Shown here: positions 1 through 5,510 of the stretch, piece after piece
Numbering within the stretch: position 1 is the first letter of the stretch
How the letters are laid out: each line of letters opens with the position of its first letter
Source: an uncultured Deferribacteraceae bacterium
Lineage (GTDB): Bacteria > Chrysiogenota > Deferribacteres > Deferribacterales > Mucispirillaceae
Direction of reading: 5' to 3'
Length of the DNA stretch: 6,884 nt
NCBI GenBank assembly: GCA_947039055.1
Contig: CAMQYB010000100.1
Coordinates: forward strand, 1 to 6,884
Translations under genes and position numbers: made by a program
The notes under the pieces: generated by a model
Told to the model about the DNA's origin: nothing
Seen by the model: the letters and a program-made list of their open reading frames with translations, nothing else
Databases searched by the model: none

Positions 1-112
1 CATAAAACTAAATTAGAAACACTCAAAACTTTCTAACGATATTCAAGTCGCTAACCTAACTTGTGATAAAATATTTGCACATAAAACTAAGTAGAAAACA
101 TTCAAGTTTCAT
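1..112. repeat. Imperfect direct repeat, two copies
   Basis: The 11-mer cataaaactaa occurs exactly at 1-11 and 80-90. Similarity continues with mismatches and a 1-nt gap for about 30 nt (1-33 against 80-110), both copies ending near a tttc. The period is about 79 bp. No coding region is visible across it. In such AT-rich DNA part of the similarity may be chance. It could be the edge of a longer repeat that starts before the window. Confidence 0.3.
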
Positions 113-157
113 TACATTTAAATAGGTGAATATATGTTTTTCTTTTCAATAATATAT

Positions 158-186
158 TTGCAATTTCTTTTTTAATAAAGTAGAAT
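158..186 (+). promoter_or_regulatory. Putative sigma70-type promoter of the riboswitch transcript
   Basis: A TTGCAA -35-like box (158-163) and a TAGAAT -10-like box (181-186) are separated by 17 nt. The predicted start near 193 lies a few bases upstream of the cobalamin aptamer, which is the expected position. AT-rich sequence gives many chance matches, so the support comes mainly from spacing and position. Confidence 0.4.
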
Positions 187-201
187 ATATATATTAAGGA
201 T

Positions 202-364
202 ATGGAAGCTTGGTGTATTATCGTTATTTTAAAGTTGTGAGTTCAATACTTATAACATAACGGTATAAAATCCAGCACTGCCCCCGCAACTGTGATGTAT
301 ATAACTTTTCTGTTCATTATTTGAATTAGTTAAAGTTATATAATAAGTCAGGAACATAGCTTAA
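202..364 (+). ncRNA. Cobalamin (adenosylcobalamin family) riboswitch aptamer
   Basis: The diagnostic B12 box GCCCCCGCAACTGTGA is complete at 280-295. It is preceded by a GG...ATCC arm (262-273), matching the family pattern GGTGnAAnTCC, and by a GGTG at 212-215. After it comes a perfect 11-bp peripheral stem (298-308 with 332-342), then the conserved AGTCAGGA core strand (346-353). A closing P1-like helix can be drawn between AAGCT (206-210) and AGCTT (358-362). These elements occur in the order known for the cobalamin riboswitch family, so the identity is secure; the exact 5' and 3' boundaries are estimated. Such RNAs bind a cobalamin and repress or modulate the gene downstream in cis. Here the next long gene is the lipoprotein starting at 700, about 335 nt away. 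Classical targets (BtuB-type receptors, cobalt or B12 transport and synthesis genes) are absent from the window. Confidence 0.92.
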
Positions 365-397
365 AATTTACGTGCTTCGGAGGGAAGATACTATGTT
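353..397 (+). promoter_or_regulatory. Probable riboswitch expression platform with SD-like loop
   Basis: AACATAG (353-359) is perfectly complementary to CTATGTT (391-397). This pairing shares bases 358-359 with the P1-like helix of the aptamer, so the two cannot form together. Inside it is a smaller hairpin, 372-378 with 384-391 (one bulged A and one G-T wobble), whose loop is GGAGG (379-383), a Shine-Dalgarno-like sequence. An ATG at 393-395 lies 8 nt after GGAGGG and opens an 11-codon frame ending with TAA at 426-428. The stem is followed only by a short tttt, so this looks more like a translational than an intrinsic-terminator platform. The pairings are visible; the switching mechanism is inferred. 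Confidence 0.45.
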
Positions 398-699
398 TTA
401 TCTATCGCAAATCAATTTAAAATCTTAAAATCTTTCAATTTTAATCAGTTAATTTAATTTAATATTTATTATTATATAATTTTTTTGTGCGTCTATTTTT
501 AATTATTTAGACGTATAGGTTCAACTTATATAATACTCTTTATGTGTATTCAAAATTAAGTTACAACACTCTAAAAATTCACATAACATGGCATTGTTAA
601 TTAACTGACATTAAAATTCTCAACGGATAAACTAACTATCTTATAATAAGGTATTTAGTGTTTTGTTTTATTTAATTATATCTTCTAAGGAGATTTATA
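398..699 (+). other. Long AT-rich leader between riboswitch and lipoprotein gene
   Basis: No gene longer than about a dozen codons can be supported here. The first 31 nt complete the 11-codon frame that starts at 393. A hairpin pairs TGCGTCTA (488-495) with TAGACGTA (508-515), including one G-T wobble, around a 12-nt AT loop. No T-run follows it, so it is not a convincing terminator. A promoter-like pair TTTAGA (506-511) and TATAAT (529-534), with 17-nt spacing, follows. A second TATAAT at 642-647 lacks a good -35. The lipoprotein could therefore be read through from the riboswitch or have its own promoter. Confidence 0.5.
506..534 (+). promoter_or_regulatory. Candidate internal promoter for the lipoprotein gene
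   Basis: TTTAGA at 506-511 matches four of six bases of the -35 consensus. A perfect TATAAT stands at 529-534 after a 17-nt spacer. The -35 overlaps the 3' arm of the 488-515 hairpin. It would give a leader of about 160 nt and expression independent of the riboswitch. The AT-rich background makes this a weak call. Confidence 0.3.
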
Positions 700-2703
700 A
701 TGAAAAGAAATTTACTTTTAATATTCACAATTTTATCAGCTTTAATAATTTCAGCTTGTGCCGAGGACATCACACAACTTGATGACATCAAACAACCTAA
801 TGAAGTATCTCCAATCACAGGTATTGAAATTACTTATGCAGATATATCAGAAGATGCAACGAATTCAGATGCTCCAACGATCACAGCTACAGAAAACCAT
901 CTTTTAACTTCAGCCAATTTTGATTGGACAATTACAGGTGGCGACACACAGTTAGCAGATATTAATAGTAACACTGGTCTAATAACAGTGAGAGATCCTC
1001 AAACGACTATTGCAGGAACGCTAAAAGTAACAGCAAAGTTTAACAATAGTTACACTACAGGAACGTTCGATAAGGATATAGTAGTAGATGTTAAAATTGA
1101 AAGAGGTGTATTAAATGCAGTTGTTGATCCAACTGAACCTAAATGGAACGGATCACTAACAACGGCTGTAACAGAAGAGAGTACGGTTTTTGAGATAAAT
1201 AAACCTAGCGAGCTTGCGTGGATAGCACTACCGAATACATTAACTGATAACGGCAATTTTGCTACTAAAACAGTGAAATTAATGAAAGATATTGATATGG
1301 ATAATAAATCATTTGCAGGCATTGCAAAGTTTGCAGGAGTTTTAGATGGAAATGGATATCGTATATATAATTTAAAGTTAGAAGACACAGTAAACAATCC
1401 TGACGGCATGGCATTAATTCAGAAGATAGAAGCTGGTAAGAACGTAACTATCAAAAATTTACGCCTTATAAATGGCACGGTAAACTCAGCAATAAGTACA
1501 GCTATGTTTGGAGCTTCATTTATTGCAGATGTCGCAGGAGGCGATGTTACATTATCTAATGTGTCGAGCAATTTAATTATACACGCAACAACTTATGCAG
1601 GTGGATTTATCGGAAAGATTGCGAATAGCAAATCTATAATAATTGAAAAATCTATGAATAAAGGTGCTGTAACTTGTAGTGAATCTAATGCAGGTGGATT
1701 AATCGGTATGGCAAGCTCTACTGATACTAACTTTACGATTACTATTGATAACTCTTCTAATGAAGGTAATGTTGTGTCTGGTACTAATAGCTCCTATATT
1801 CCTGCAGATGGTGGAGGGTTAATAGGTACTATCAAACAAGTAAATACGGTTAATATAATTAACTCTTTTAATAAGGGAGATATAACAGTTAGTGATAGCA
1901 ATTCAGGAGGTTTTATTGGATCAATTGATTCATATGCTAAGCTACTTAAGATAGAGAAATCATATAATAAAGGAAAGATAGTTAATAAATCTCAATATGG
2001 TAGCACAGGTGGTTTTATCGGAGGAAACAATAATACAGAGAAAACAACAATAGCTAACTCATTTAATAGTGGGGATGTGGAAGGGCACTATGGTGTTGGA
2101 GGGTTAGTAGGAGCAACATTCTTTCCTGAAATAACAAGCTCATATAATTCTGGTAAAATAACGGTTAAATCTCACGTTGATGGACCTGGAGATAACAGTT
2201 TTGCAGGAGGGTTAATCGGTTCTGTATGGTCGCATAATTCGACTACATACCCTTTTCAGACAGGTGTTATTATTGCTAATTCTTATAATGTAGGTGTTAT
2301 CGAGAGTTATAGTGGTACTCTACTTAACAGCTACTCAGGTGGATTAATCGGTAAAGCATCTACTCTATATGGTGCGAACCCTTTACTTATTACAGTTACT
2401 TCATCATACAGTTATACAGATATGATCGCTGTAACTGAAAGTGGCTCAATTCCTGTAACTACTCCGATATTAGGGCTTAAAGAAGAGAAAACATCTCCTC
2501 CTATTGCAGTTACTATTACCCCTACTGACAACTTTTACTACTCAACAACTCCATTGACTAATAGCGATCATGCTACTGTAAAAACTGATGTTGAGTTTCA
2601 AAATAAAACTACATTCTCATCATGGGATTTCGTAAATACTTGGGAGATAGTAGAGGGTGCAAAATATCCAACTCTTAAAAATGTTGTTAAACTTAAAAAA
2701 TAG
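700..2703 (+). CDS. Surface lipoprotein with Ig-like segment and GLUG-motif repeats
   Basis: This is a predicted exported lipoprotein of 667 residues with unknown ligand. The N-terminus has a KR charge pair, a hydrophobic core (L5-I17) and a lipobox ISAC with the lipidated Cys at position 20, followed by AED. Residues about 38-135 look like a bacterial Ig-like (BIG) domain, with the pattern of an Ig strand followed by DINSNTGLITV; this is a family-level guess. From about residue 190 the protein becomes a beta-repeat array. Eight GG(F/L)(I/V)G motifs begin at residues 301, 332, 372, 403, 437, 467, 503 and 547. Most are preceded by the companion pattern S-(F/Y/S)-N-x-G-x-(I/V), as in GLUG-motif proteins. 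The C-terminus (SSWDFVNTWEIVEGAKYPTLK, about 640-660) is the usual closing element of GLUG proteins. No enzymatic motif or C-terminal membrane segment is seen. The start is supported by TAAGGAGAT at 686-694, 7 nt from ATG. It stands alone between a cobalamin riboswitch and a terminator-like hairpin, so B12-linked control is possible but unproven. Adhesion or surface binding is the likely role by analogy. Confidence 0.9.
   Translation: MKRNLLLIFTILSALIISACAEDITQLDDIKQPNEVSPITGIEITYADISEDATNSDAPTITATENHLLTSANFDWTITGGDTQLADINSNTGLITVRDPQTTIAGTLKVTAKFNNSYTTGTFDKDIVVDVKIERGVLNAVVDPTEPKWNGSLTTAVTEESTVFEINKPSELAWIALPNTLTDNGNFATKTVKLMKDIDMDNKSFAGIAKFAGVLDGNGYRIYNLKLEDTVNNPDGMALIQKIEAGKNVTIKNLRLINGTVNSAISTAMFGASFIADVAGGDVTLSNVSSNLIIHATTYAGGFIGKIANSKSIIIEKSMNKGAVTCSESNAGGLIGMASSTDTNFTITIDNSSNEGNVVSGTNSSYIPADGGGLIGTIKQVNTVNIINSFNKGDITVSDSNSGGFIGSIDSYAKLLKIEKSYNKGKIVNKSQYGSTGGFIGGNNNTEKTTIANSFNSGDVEGHYGVGGLVGATFFPEITSSYNSGKITVKSHVDGPGDNSFAGGLIGSVWSHNSTTYPFQTGVIIANSYNVGVIESYSGTLLNSYSGGLIGKASTLYGANPLLITVTSSYSYTDMIAVTESGSIPVTTPILGLKEEKTSPPIAVTITPTDNFYYSTTPLTNSDHATVKTDVEFQNKTTFSSWDFVNTWEIVEGAKYPTLKNVVKLKK
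1600..2352 (+). repeat. GLUG repeat array inside the lipoprotein gene
   Basis: Eight copies of a GG(F/L)(I/V)G core are spaced 31, 40, 31, 34, 30, 36 and 44 residues apart. DNA similarity is limited to short cores such as gcaggtggattaatcggt (about 1690) and tcaggtggattaatcggt (about 2336). The copies have diverged elsewhere, which indicates an old array rather than a recent tandem expansion. The variable spacing suggests loops of different length on a stacked beta structure. Confidence 0.75.
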
Positions 2704-2730
2704 TAAAGAATAGTAATAGAATATAATTTA

Positions 2731-2781
2731 TGTTAGCTAGCTGATTACTAAACTGATTAGTTAGCTAACAAACTACTTTTA
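2731..2781 (+). terminator. Probable transcription terminator after the lipoprotein gene
   Basis: A long hairpin pairs 2731-2747 with 2754-2770. Its outer nine pairs are perfect (TGTTAGCTA with TAGCTAACA). The inner part contains three G-T wobbles, and the loop is 6 nt (2748-2753). A short tttt at 2777-2780 follows after six bases, so the U-tract is weaker and more distant than in a textbook intrinsic terminator. It lies 27 nt after the stop codon, where a terminator is expected. No T-run flanks it on the opposite strand. Confidence 0.6.
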
Positions 2782-2912
2782 TCAAGCAGATTTCTACAGA
2801 AATAAGCTAAGTTTTTAGGTCAAATTTACTCAACAATTTAATTGTAAATCAACTGTTGTCAAATTGGTGTTAATAGTAGATGTATATATCTTTTTTTATT
2901 AATAAATAATAC

Positions 2913-2941
2913 TTGACAGTGTACTATAATTATAGTAATAT
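2913..2941 (+). promoter_or_regulatory. Sigma70-type promoter of the ffh operon, with palindromic spacer
   Basis: A perfect TTGACA -35 box (2913-2918) and a TAATAT -10-like box (2936-2941) are separated by 17 nt. This predicts a start near 2948 and a leader of about 37 nt before ffh. A perfect 16-bp palindrome TACTATAATTATAGTA (2922-2937) fills most of the spacer and touches the -10. A TATAAT also occurs at 2925-2930, but it is only 6 nt from the -35 and cannot pair with it. The palindrome is a candidate operator; its binding protein is unknown. Confidence 0.65.
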
Positions 2942-2984
2942 CCATCGTACTAAATTTTTATAGGACCGTGAGGGATTATTTACC

Positions 2985-4340
2985 ATGTTTGCGGATTTGA
3001 ACGAGAAGCTTTCGGGCGTCTTTCGTCGACTACGAGGTGAAACTCGTATAACTGATGCTAATGTTGAAGAGGCTGTGAAACAAGTAAGGCTGTCTTTGCT
3101 GGAAGCTGATGTTAATTTTAAAGTTGTGAAAGAATTTATTACATCTGTTAAAGCAGATGCGGTAGGGCTTGAAGTTTTAAAAAATGTTTCTCCTTCACAG
3201 CAATTCATTAAAATAATTAATGACAATCTTATCACTATTCTTGGTGGTAAAGATTATACTCCATCGGTTCCGTTATCCCCTAATCCCCCTACAGTTATAA
3301 TGTTGGTTGGTCTTCAAGGATCAGGAAAAACAACATCAGCTGGTAAATTATCAAAATACTTTTCAAAACAATCAAAAAACAGCTTAATGGTTGCGTGCGA
3401 TACTTTTCGTGCTGCTGCTGTAAAACAGCTTGAAGTTATCGGTAAAAATATCGCAGTTGATGTATATTCAGATCACGATACGAGTGATGTTTTAACTATA
3501 GCTAAAGATGGGCTTGCTTTTGCAAGACGTGCAGCTAAAGATATTGTTATATTTGATACAGCTGGTAGATTGCACGTTAATGATGATTTAATGAGTGAAC
3601 TTGTAGATCTAAAAAAGATACTAAATCCAGATTATATATTTTTCGTTGCAGACTCTATGACTGGTCAAGATGCCGTAAACACTGCTAAAGTTTTTAATGA
3701 TACTTTAGATATATCGGGTGTGATACTTACAAAAACTGATGGTGATACTCGTGGTGGTGCAGCGTTATCAATTAAATATGTTACAGGTAAACCGATCACG
3801 TTTATCGGTACTGGAGAGCGTTTCGACGAATTTGAACTGTTTCATCCAGATAGATTAGCATCACGCATACTTGGTATGGGTGATATAGTAACGTTAGTTG
3901 AAAAAGCCTCAGAACTTATAGATCAAGAAGAAGCAGAAGAGTTATCTAAGAAAGTTAAAGTAGGATTAGATTATAATGATCTTCTTAAACAGTTTAAGAT
4001 GATGAAAAAGTTAGGATCAGTTGAAGGTATATTAAAAATGGTACCAGGTTTGAAATCTAAATTACCAGTTGGTGATATGGATGATGGCAAATTAAAGCGA
4101 ATAGAGTCGATTATTTATTCTATGACTTATGTTGAACGCAAAACTCCAGATATATTAAATGGTAGCAGAAAGAAGAGGATCGCACTTGGATCAGGAACTA
4201 CTGTTAATGAGATTAATAAATTAGCCGATCAACTAACACAGATGAATAAGATGTTTAAAAAAGTTGGCAAAAGTATCTCTGGCAAAAACGAGAAAGATGC
4301 TATGAAAGAGATAAGTAAAGTGATGAAGAATATAAGATAA
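2985..4340 (+). CDS. ffh: Signal recognition particle protein Ffh (SRP54)
   Basis: Ffh is the GTPase subunit of the bacterial signal recognition particle. It binds 4.5S RNA and hydrophobic signal sequences on ribosomes and delivers them to the receptor FtsY at the inner membrane. At 451 residues it is normal length. The N domain covers about 1-95. The G domain shows G1 GLQGSGKTT (109-117), G2 DTFRAAA (139-145), G3 DTAGR (191-195), G4 TKTDGDTRGG (249-258) and G5 GTGE (275-278). The M domain runs from about 325, with the conserved GSGTTVNEINKL segment (402-413) before a Met-rich C-terminal helix. All key motifs are intact. The start ATG follows GAGGG (2970-2974) by 10 nt and gives the family's usual N-terminus (FADLNEKLSGVFRRLRG). 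It opens the operon with rpsP 111 nt downstream, an arrangement common in bacteria. No 4.5S RNA gene was seen in the window. Confidence 0.98.
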   Translation: MFADLNEKLSGVFRRLRGETRITDANVEEAVKQVRLSLLEADVNFKVVKEFITSVKADAVGLEVLKNVSPSQQFIKIINDNLITILGGKDYTPSVPLSPNPPTVIMLVGLQGSGKTTSAGKLSKYFSKQSKNSLMVACDTFRAAAVKQLEVIGKNIAVDVYSDHDTSDVLTIAKDGLAFARRAAKDIVIFDTAGRLHVNDDLMSELVDLKKILNPDYIFFVADSMTGQDAVNTAKVFNDTLDISGVILTKTDGDTRGGAALSIKYVTGKPITFIGTGERFDEFELFHPDRLASRILGMGDIVTLVEKASELIDQEEAEELSKKVKVGLDYNDLLKQFKMMKKLGSVEGILKMVPGLKSKLPVGDMDDGKLKRIESIIYSMTYVERKTPDILNGSRKKRIALGSGTTVNEINKLADQLTQMNKMFKKVGKSISGKNEKDAMKEISKVMKNIR

Positions 4341-4451
4341 CTAAAATTATTACTTATTAATAAAGTAGTAAATGTTATTGTAAAGTAAGTAAATAAAATA
4401 ATAGAGATATTAGATAGTAAATAAAAAAAAGAAAGTAAGGAGATTTAAGCA

Positions 4452-4718
4452 ATGGCTACAAAAATCAGATTAATGAGATTTGGTAGAAAAAAGAGACCTT
4501 TTTATCGTATCGTTATTGCAGATTCTAGAGTTGCAAGAGATGGCGCATTTATTGAGATCATAGGGACTTATAACCCACTACCACAAGAAATAGAATTAAA
4601 GATTGATGAAGACAAAGCATTAAAATGGCTTGGTGTTGGTGCGATACCTACCGATACGGTACGAAGCTTATTTAGAAAAAAAGGTATTTTAGAAAAATTT
4701 AGTGTTAAAAAAGTTTAG
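4452..4718 (+). CDS. rpsP: 30S ribosomal protein bS16
   Basis: bS16 is a small-subunit ribosomal protein that binds 16S rRNA in the 30S body and helps early assembly. The 88 residues are full length for the family. The signature N-terminal half is complete: KIRLMRFGRKKRPFYRIV (4-21), then ADSRVARDGAFIEIIGTYNP (23-42). The middle has the expected DEDKALKWLGVGAIPTDTVR (52-71), followed by a basic tail. AAGGAGAT at 4437-4444 supports the start. The 111-nt gap after ffh is A-rich and shows no clear promoter or terminator, so co-transcription with ffh is likely. khpA begins 16 nt after the stop. Confidence 0.98.
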   Translation: MATKIRLMRFGRKKRPFYRIVIADSRVARDGAFIEIIGTYNPLPQEIELKIDEDKALKWLGVGAIPTDTVRSLFRKKGILEKFSVKKV

Positions 4719-4734
4719 AGGGAAGTAGGCTATT

Positions 4735-4968
4735 ATGAAAGAGTTAGTGAAATTTATTGTTACTCCAATCGTAGAAAATCCAGATGCCATTGAAATTACA
4801 GAAGTTGATTCTGAAAAAGGTAAAACTATACAACTTCGTGTTGCTCAATCAGACTTAGGTAGAGTAATAGGTAAGCAAGGTAAAACAGCAAAAGCTATAA
4901 GAACTATATTGCTTGCTGCATCTGCAAAGTCTGAAGTTAGATACGGACTTGATATTATTGAAGAGTAA
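4735..4968 (+). CDS. khpA: KhpA, KH-domain RNA-binding protein (YlqC family)
   Basis: This small KH-domain protein belongs to the family that, in Gram-positive bacteria, pairs with KhpB (Jag/EloR) and binds many RNAs. At 77 residues it is full length. It opens with the family N-terminus (KELVKFIVTPIVENPDAIEI, 2-21). The KH signature VIGKQGKTAKAIRTIL lies at 44-59, with the GKQG loop at 46-49 that contacts RNA. Its place between rpsP and rimM is the classic position for this family and supports the call. Spacing is 16 nt from rpsP, with GAGGG overlapping the rpsP stop and GTAGG nearer the ATG, and 8 nt to rimM. Whether a KhpB partner exists in this genome cannot be judged here. Confidence 0.95.
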   Translation: MKELVKFIVTPIVENPDAIEITEVDSEKGKTIQLRVAQSDLGRVIGKQGKTAKAIRTILLAASAKSEVRYGLDIIEE

Positions 4969-4976
4969 TAGATATA

Positions 4977-5510
4977 ATGTCAAATAAAGACCAGAACAAA
5001 TATGTGAAAGTTGGGTATATTGCTGACATTTATGGCTTTAAAGGTTATGTTAAGTTAAAGCCTGTTACGGATAACGTTGATATTTTACTAACTACCACTG
5101 AACTCTGTTTGAGTAGTAATGATGAGCAATTTCGTATTTTTCCTGTTTCAGAGATATCTTCATACAAGAACATGTTCTTGGTAAAGTTTGAGGGTATTAA
5201 TGATGATGTACAGGCTAAATTAATTAAGAAATCTAGTGTGTATGTACACGGAGAGTATTTACCTGTTGAAGATAATGGGGAGATATATTGGTATAAGATA
5301 GATGGTGCGAAGGTTGTGGATATTGAAGGTGTATTGATCGGTAAATTGGTCGATTATCTTGAAGTCTCAACTGAGGATATCTTTAGAATTGAGTTAACTG
5401 ATGGCAGTTACTCTCTTATATCAAATAACCCAGATCATGTAAAAAGAATCGATTCTATAGAGAAAGTTATTACTATAGATACGATAGGTTTGGTTAGTGA
5501 AAAGTTATAA
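4977..5510 (+). CDS. rimM: Ribosome maturation factor RimM
   Basis: RimM binds uS19 and helps maturation of the 30S head and 16S rRNA processing. At 177 residues the length is normal. The N-terminal RimM domain begins with the family pattern VGYIADIYGFKGYVKLKPVT (12-31). It continues to FEGINDDVQAKLIKKSSVYV (71-90), the usual segment on interdomain and barrel packing. The C-terminal PRC-barrel domain runs from about 100 (GEIYWYKIDGAKVVD) to the end. The stretch NPDHVKRIDSIEKVITID (151-168) matches the family's closing strand. The start is 8 nt after khpA; its SD is weak (GAAGAG within the end of khpA), which suggests translational coupling. Its last 14 nt overlap the start of trmD, a further coupling sign and the usual rimM-trmD pairing. 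Confidence 0.96.
   Translation: MSNKDQNKYVKVGYIADIYGFKGYVKLKPVTDNVDILLTTTELCLSSNDEQFRIFPVSEISSYKNMFLVKFEGINDDVQAKLIKKSSVYVHGEYLPVEDNGEIYWYKIDGAKVVDIEGVLIGKLVDYLEVSTEDIFRIELTDGSYSLISNNPDHVKRIDSIEKVITIDTIGLVSEKL

Noticed and set aside
44..63. Short hairpin CAAGT...ACTTG containing aacctaact, the reverse complement of agttaggtt at 6805-6813
   Set aside because: The stem is only 5 bp and the shared core is 9 nt in AT-rich DNA. The full 18-bp unit is not present, so a relation to the terminal array is not supported.
488..515. Hairpin TGCGTCTA/TAGACGTA as an intrinsic terminator of the riboswitch
   Set aside because: No T-run follows on the + strand, and none follows on the minus strand, so it does not fit a terminator.
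1050..1409. Minus-strand open frame of 119 codons inside the lipoprotein gene
   Set aside because: It lies wholly within a well-supported gene on the other strand, has no recognisable domain, and is Ser/Thr/Val-rich in the way of a shadow frame.
2831..2858. Inverted repeat CAACA...TGTTG in the ffh upstream region
   Set aside because: It is only 5 bp with an 18-nt gap and sits beside chance AT-rich dyads; it is too weak to list.
2930..3235. Minus-strand open frame of 101 codons over the ffh start
   Set aside because: It overlaps the conserved N domain of Ffh and its promoter, and matches no family; it is a shadow.
4341..4451. Terminator or separate promoter between ffh and rpsP
   Set aside because: Only weak AT-rich pairings and no clear -35/-10 pair were found, so ffh and rpsP are more simply read as one operon.
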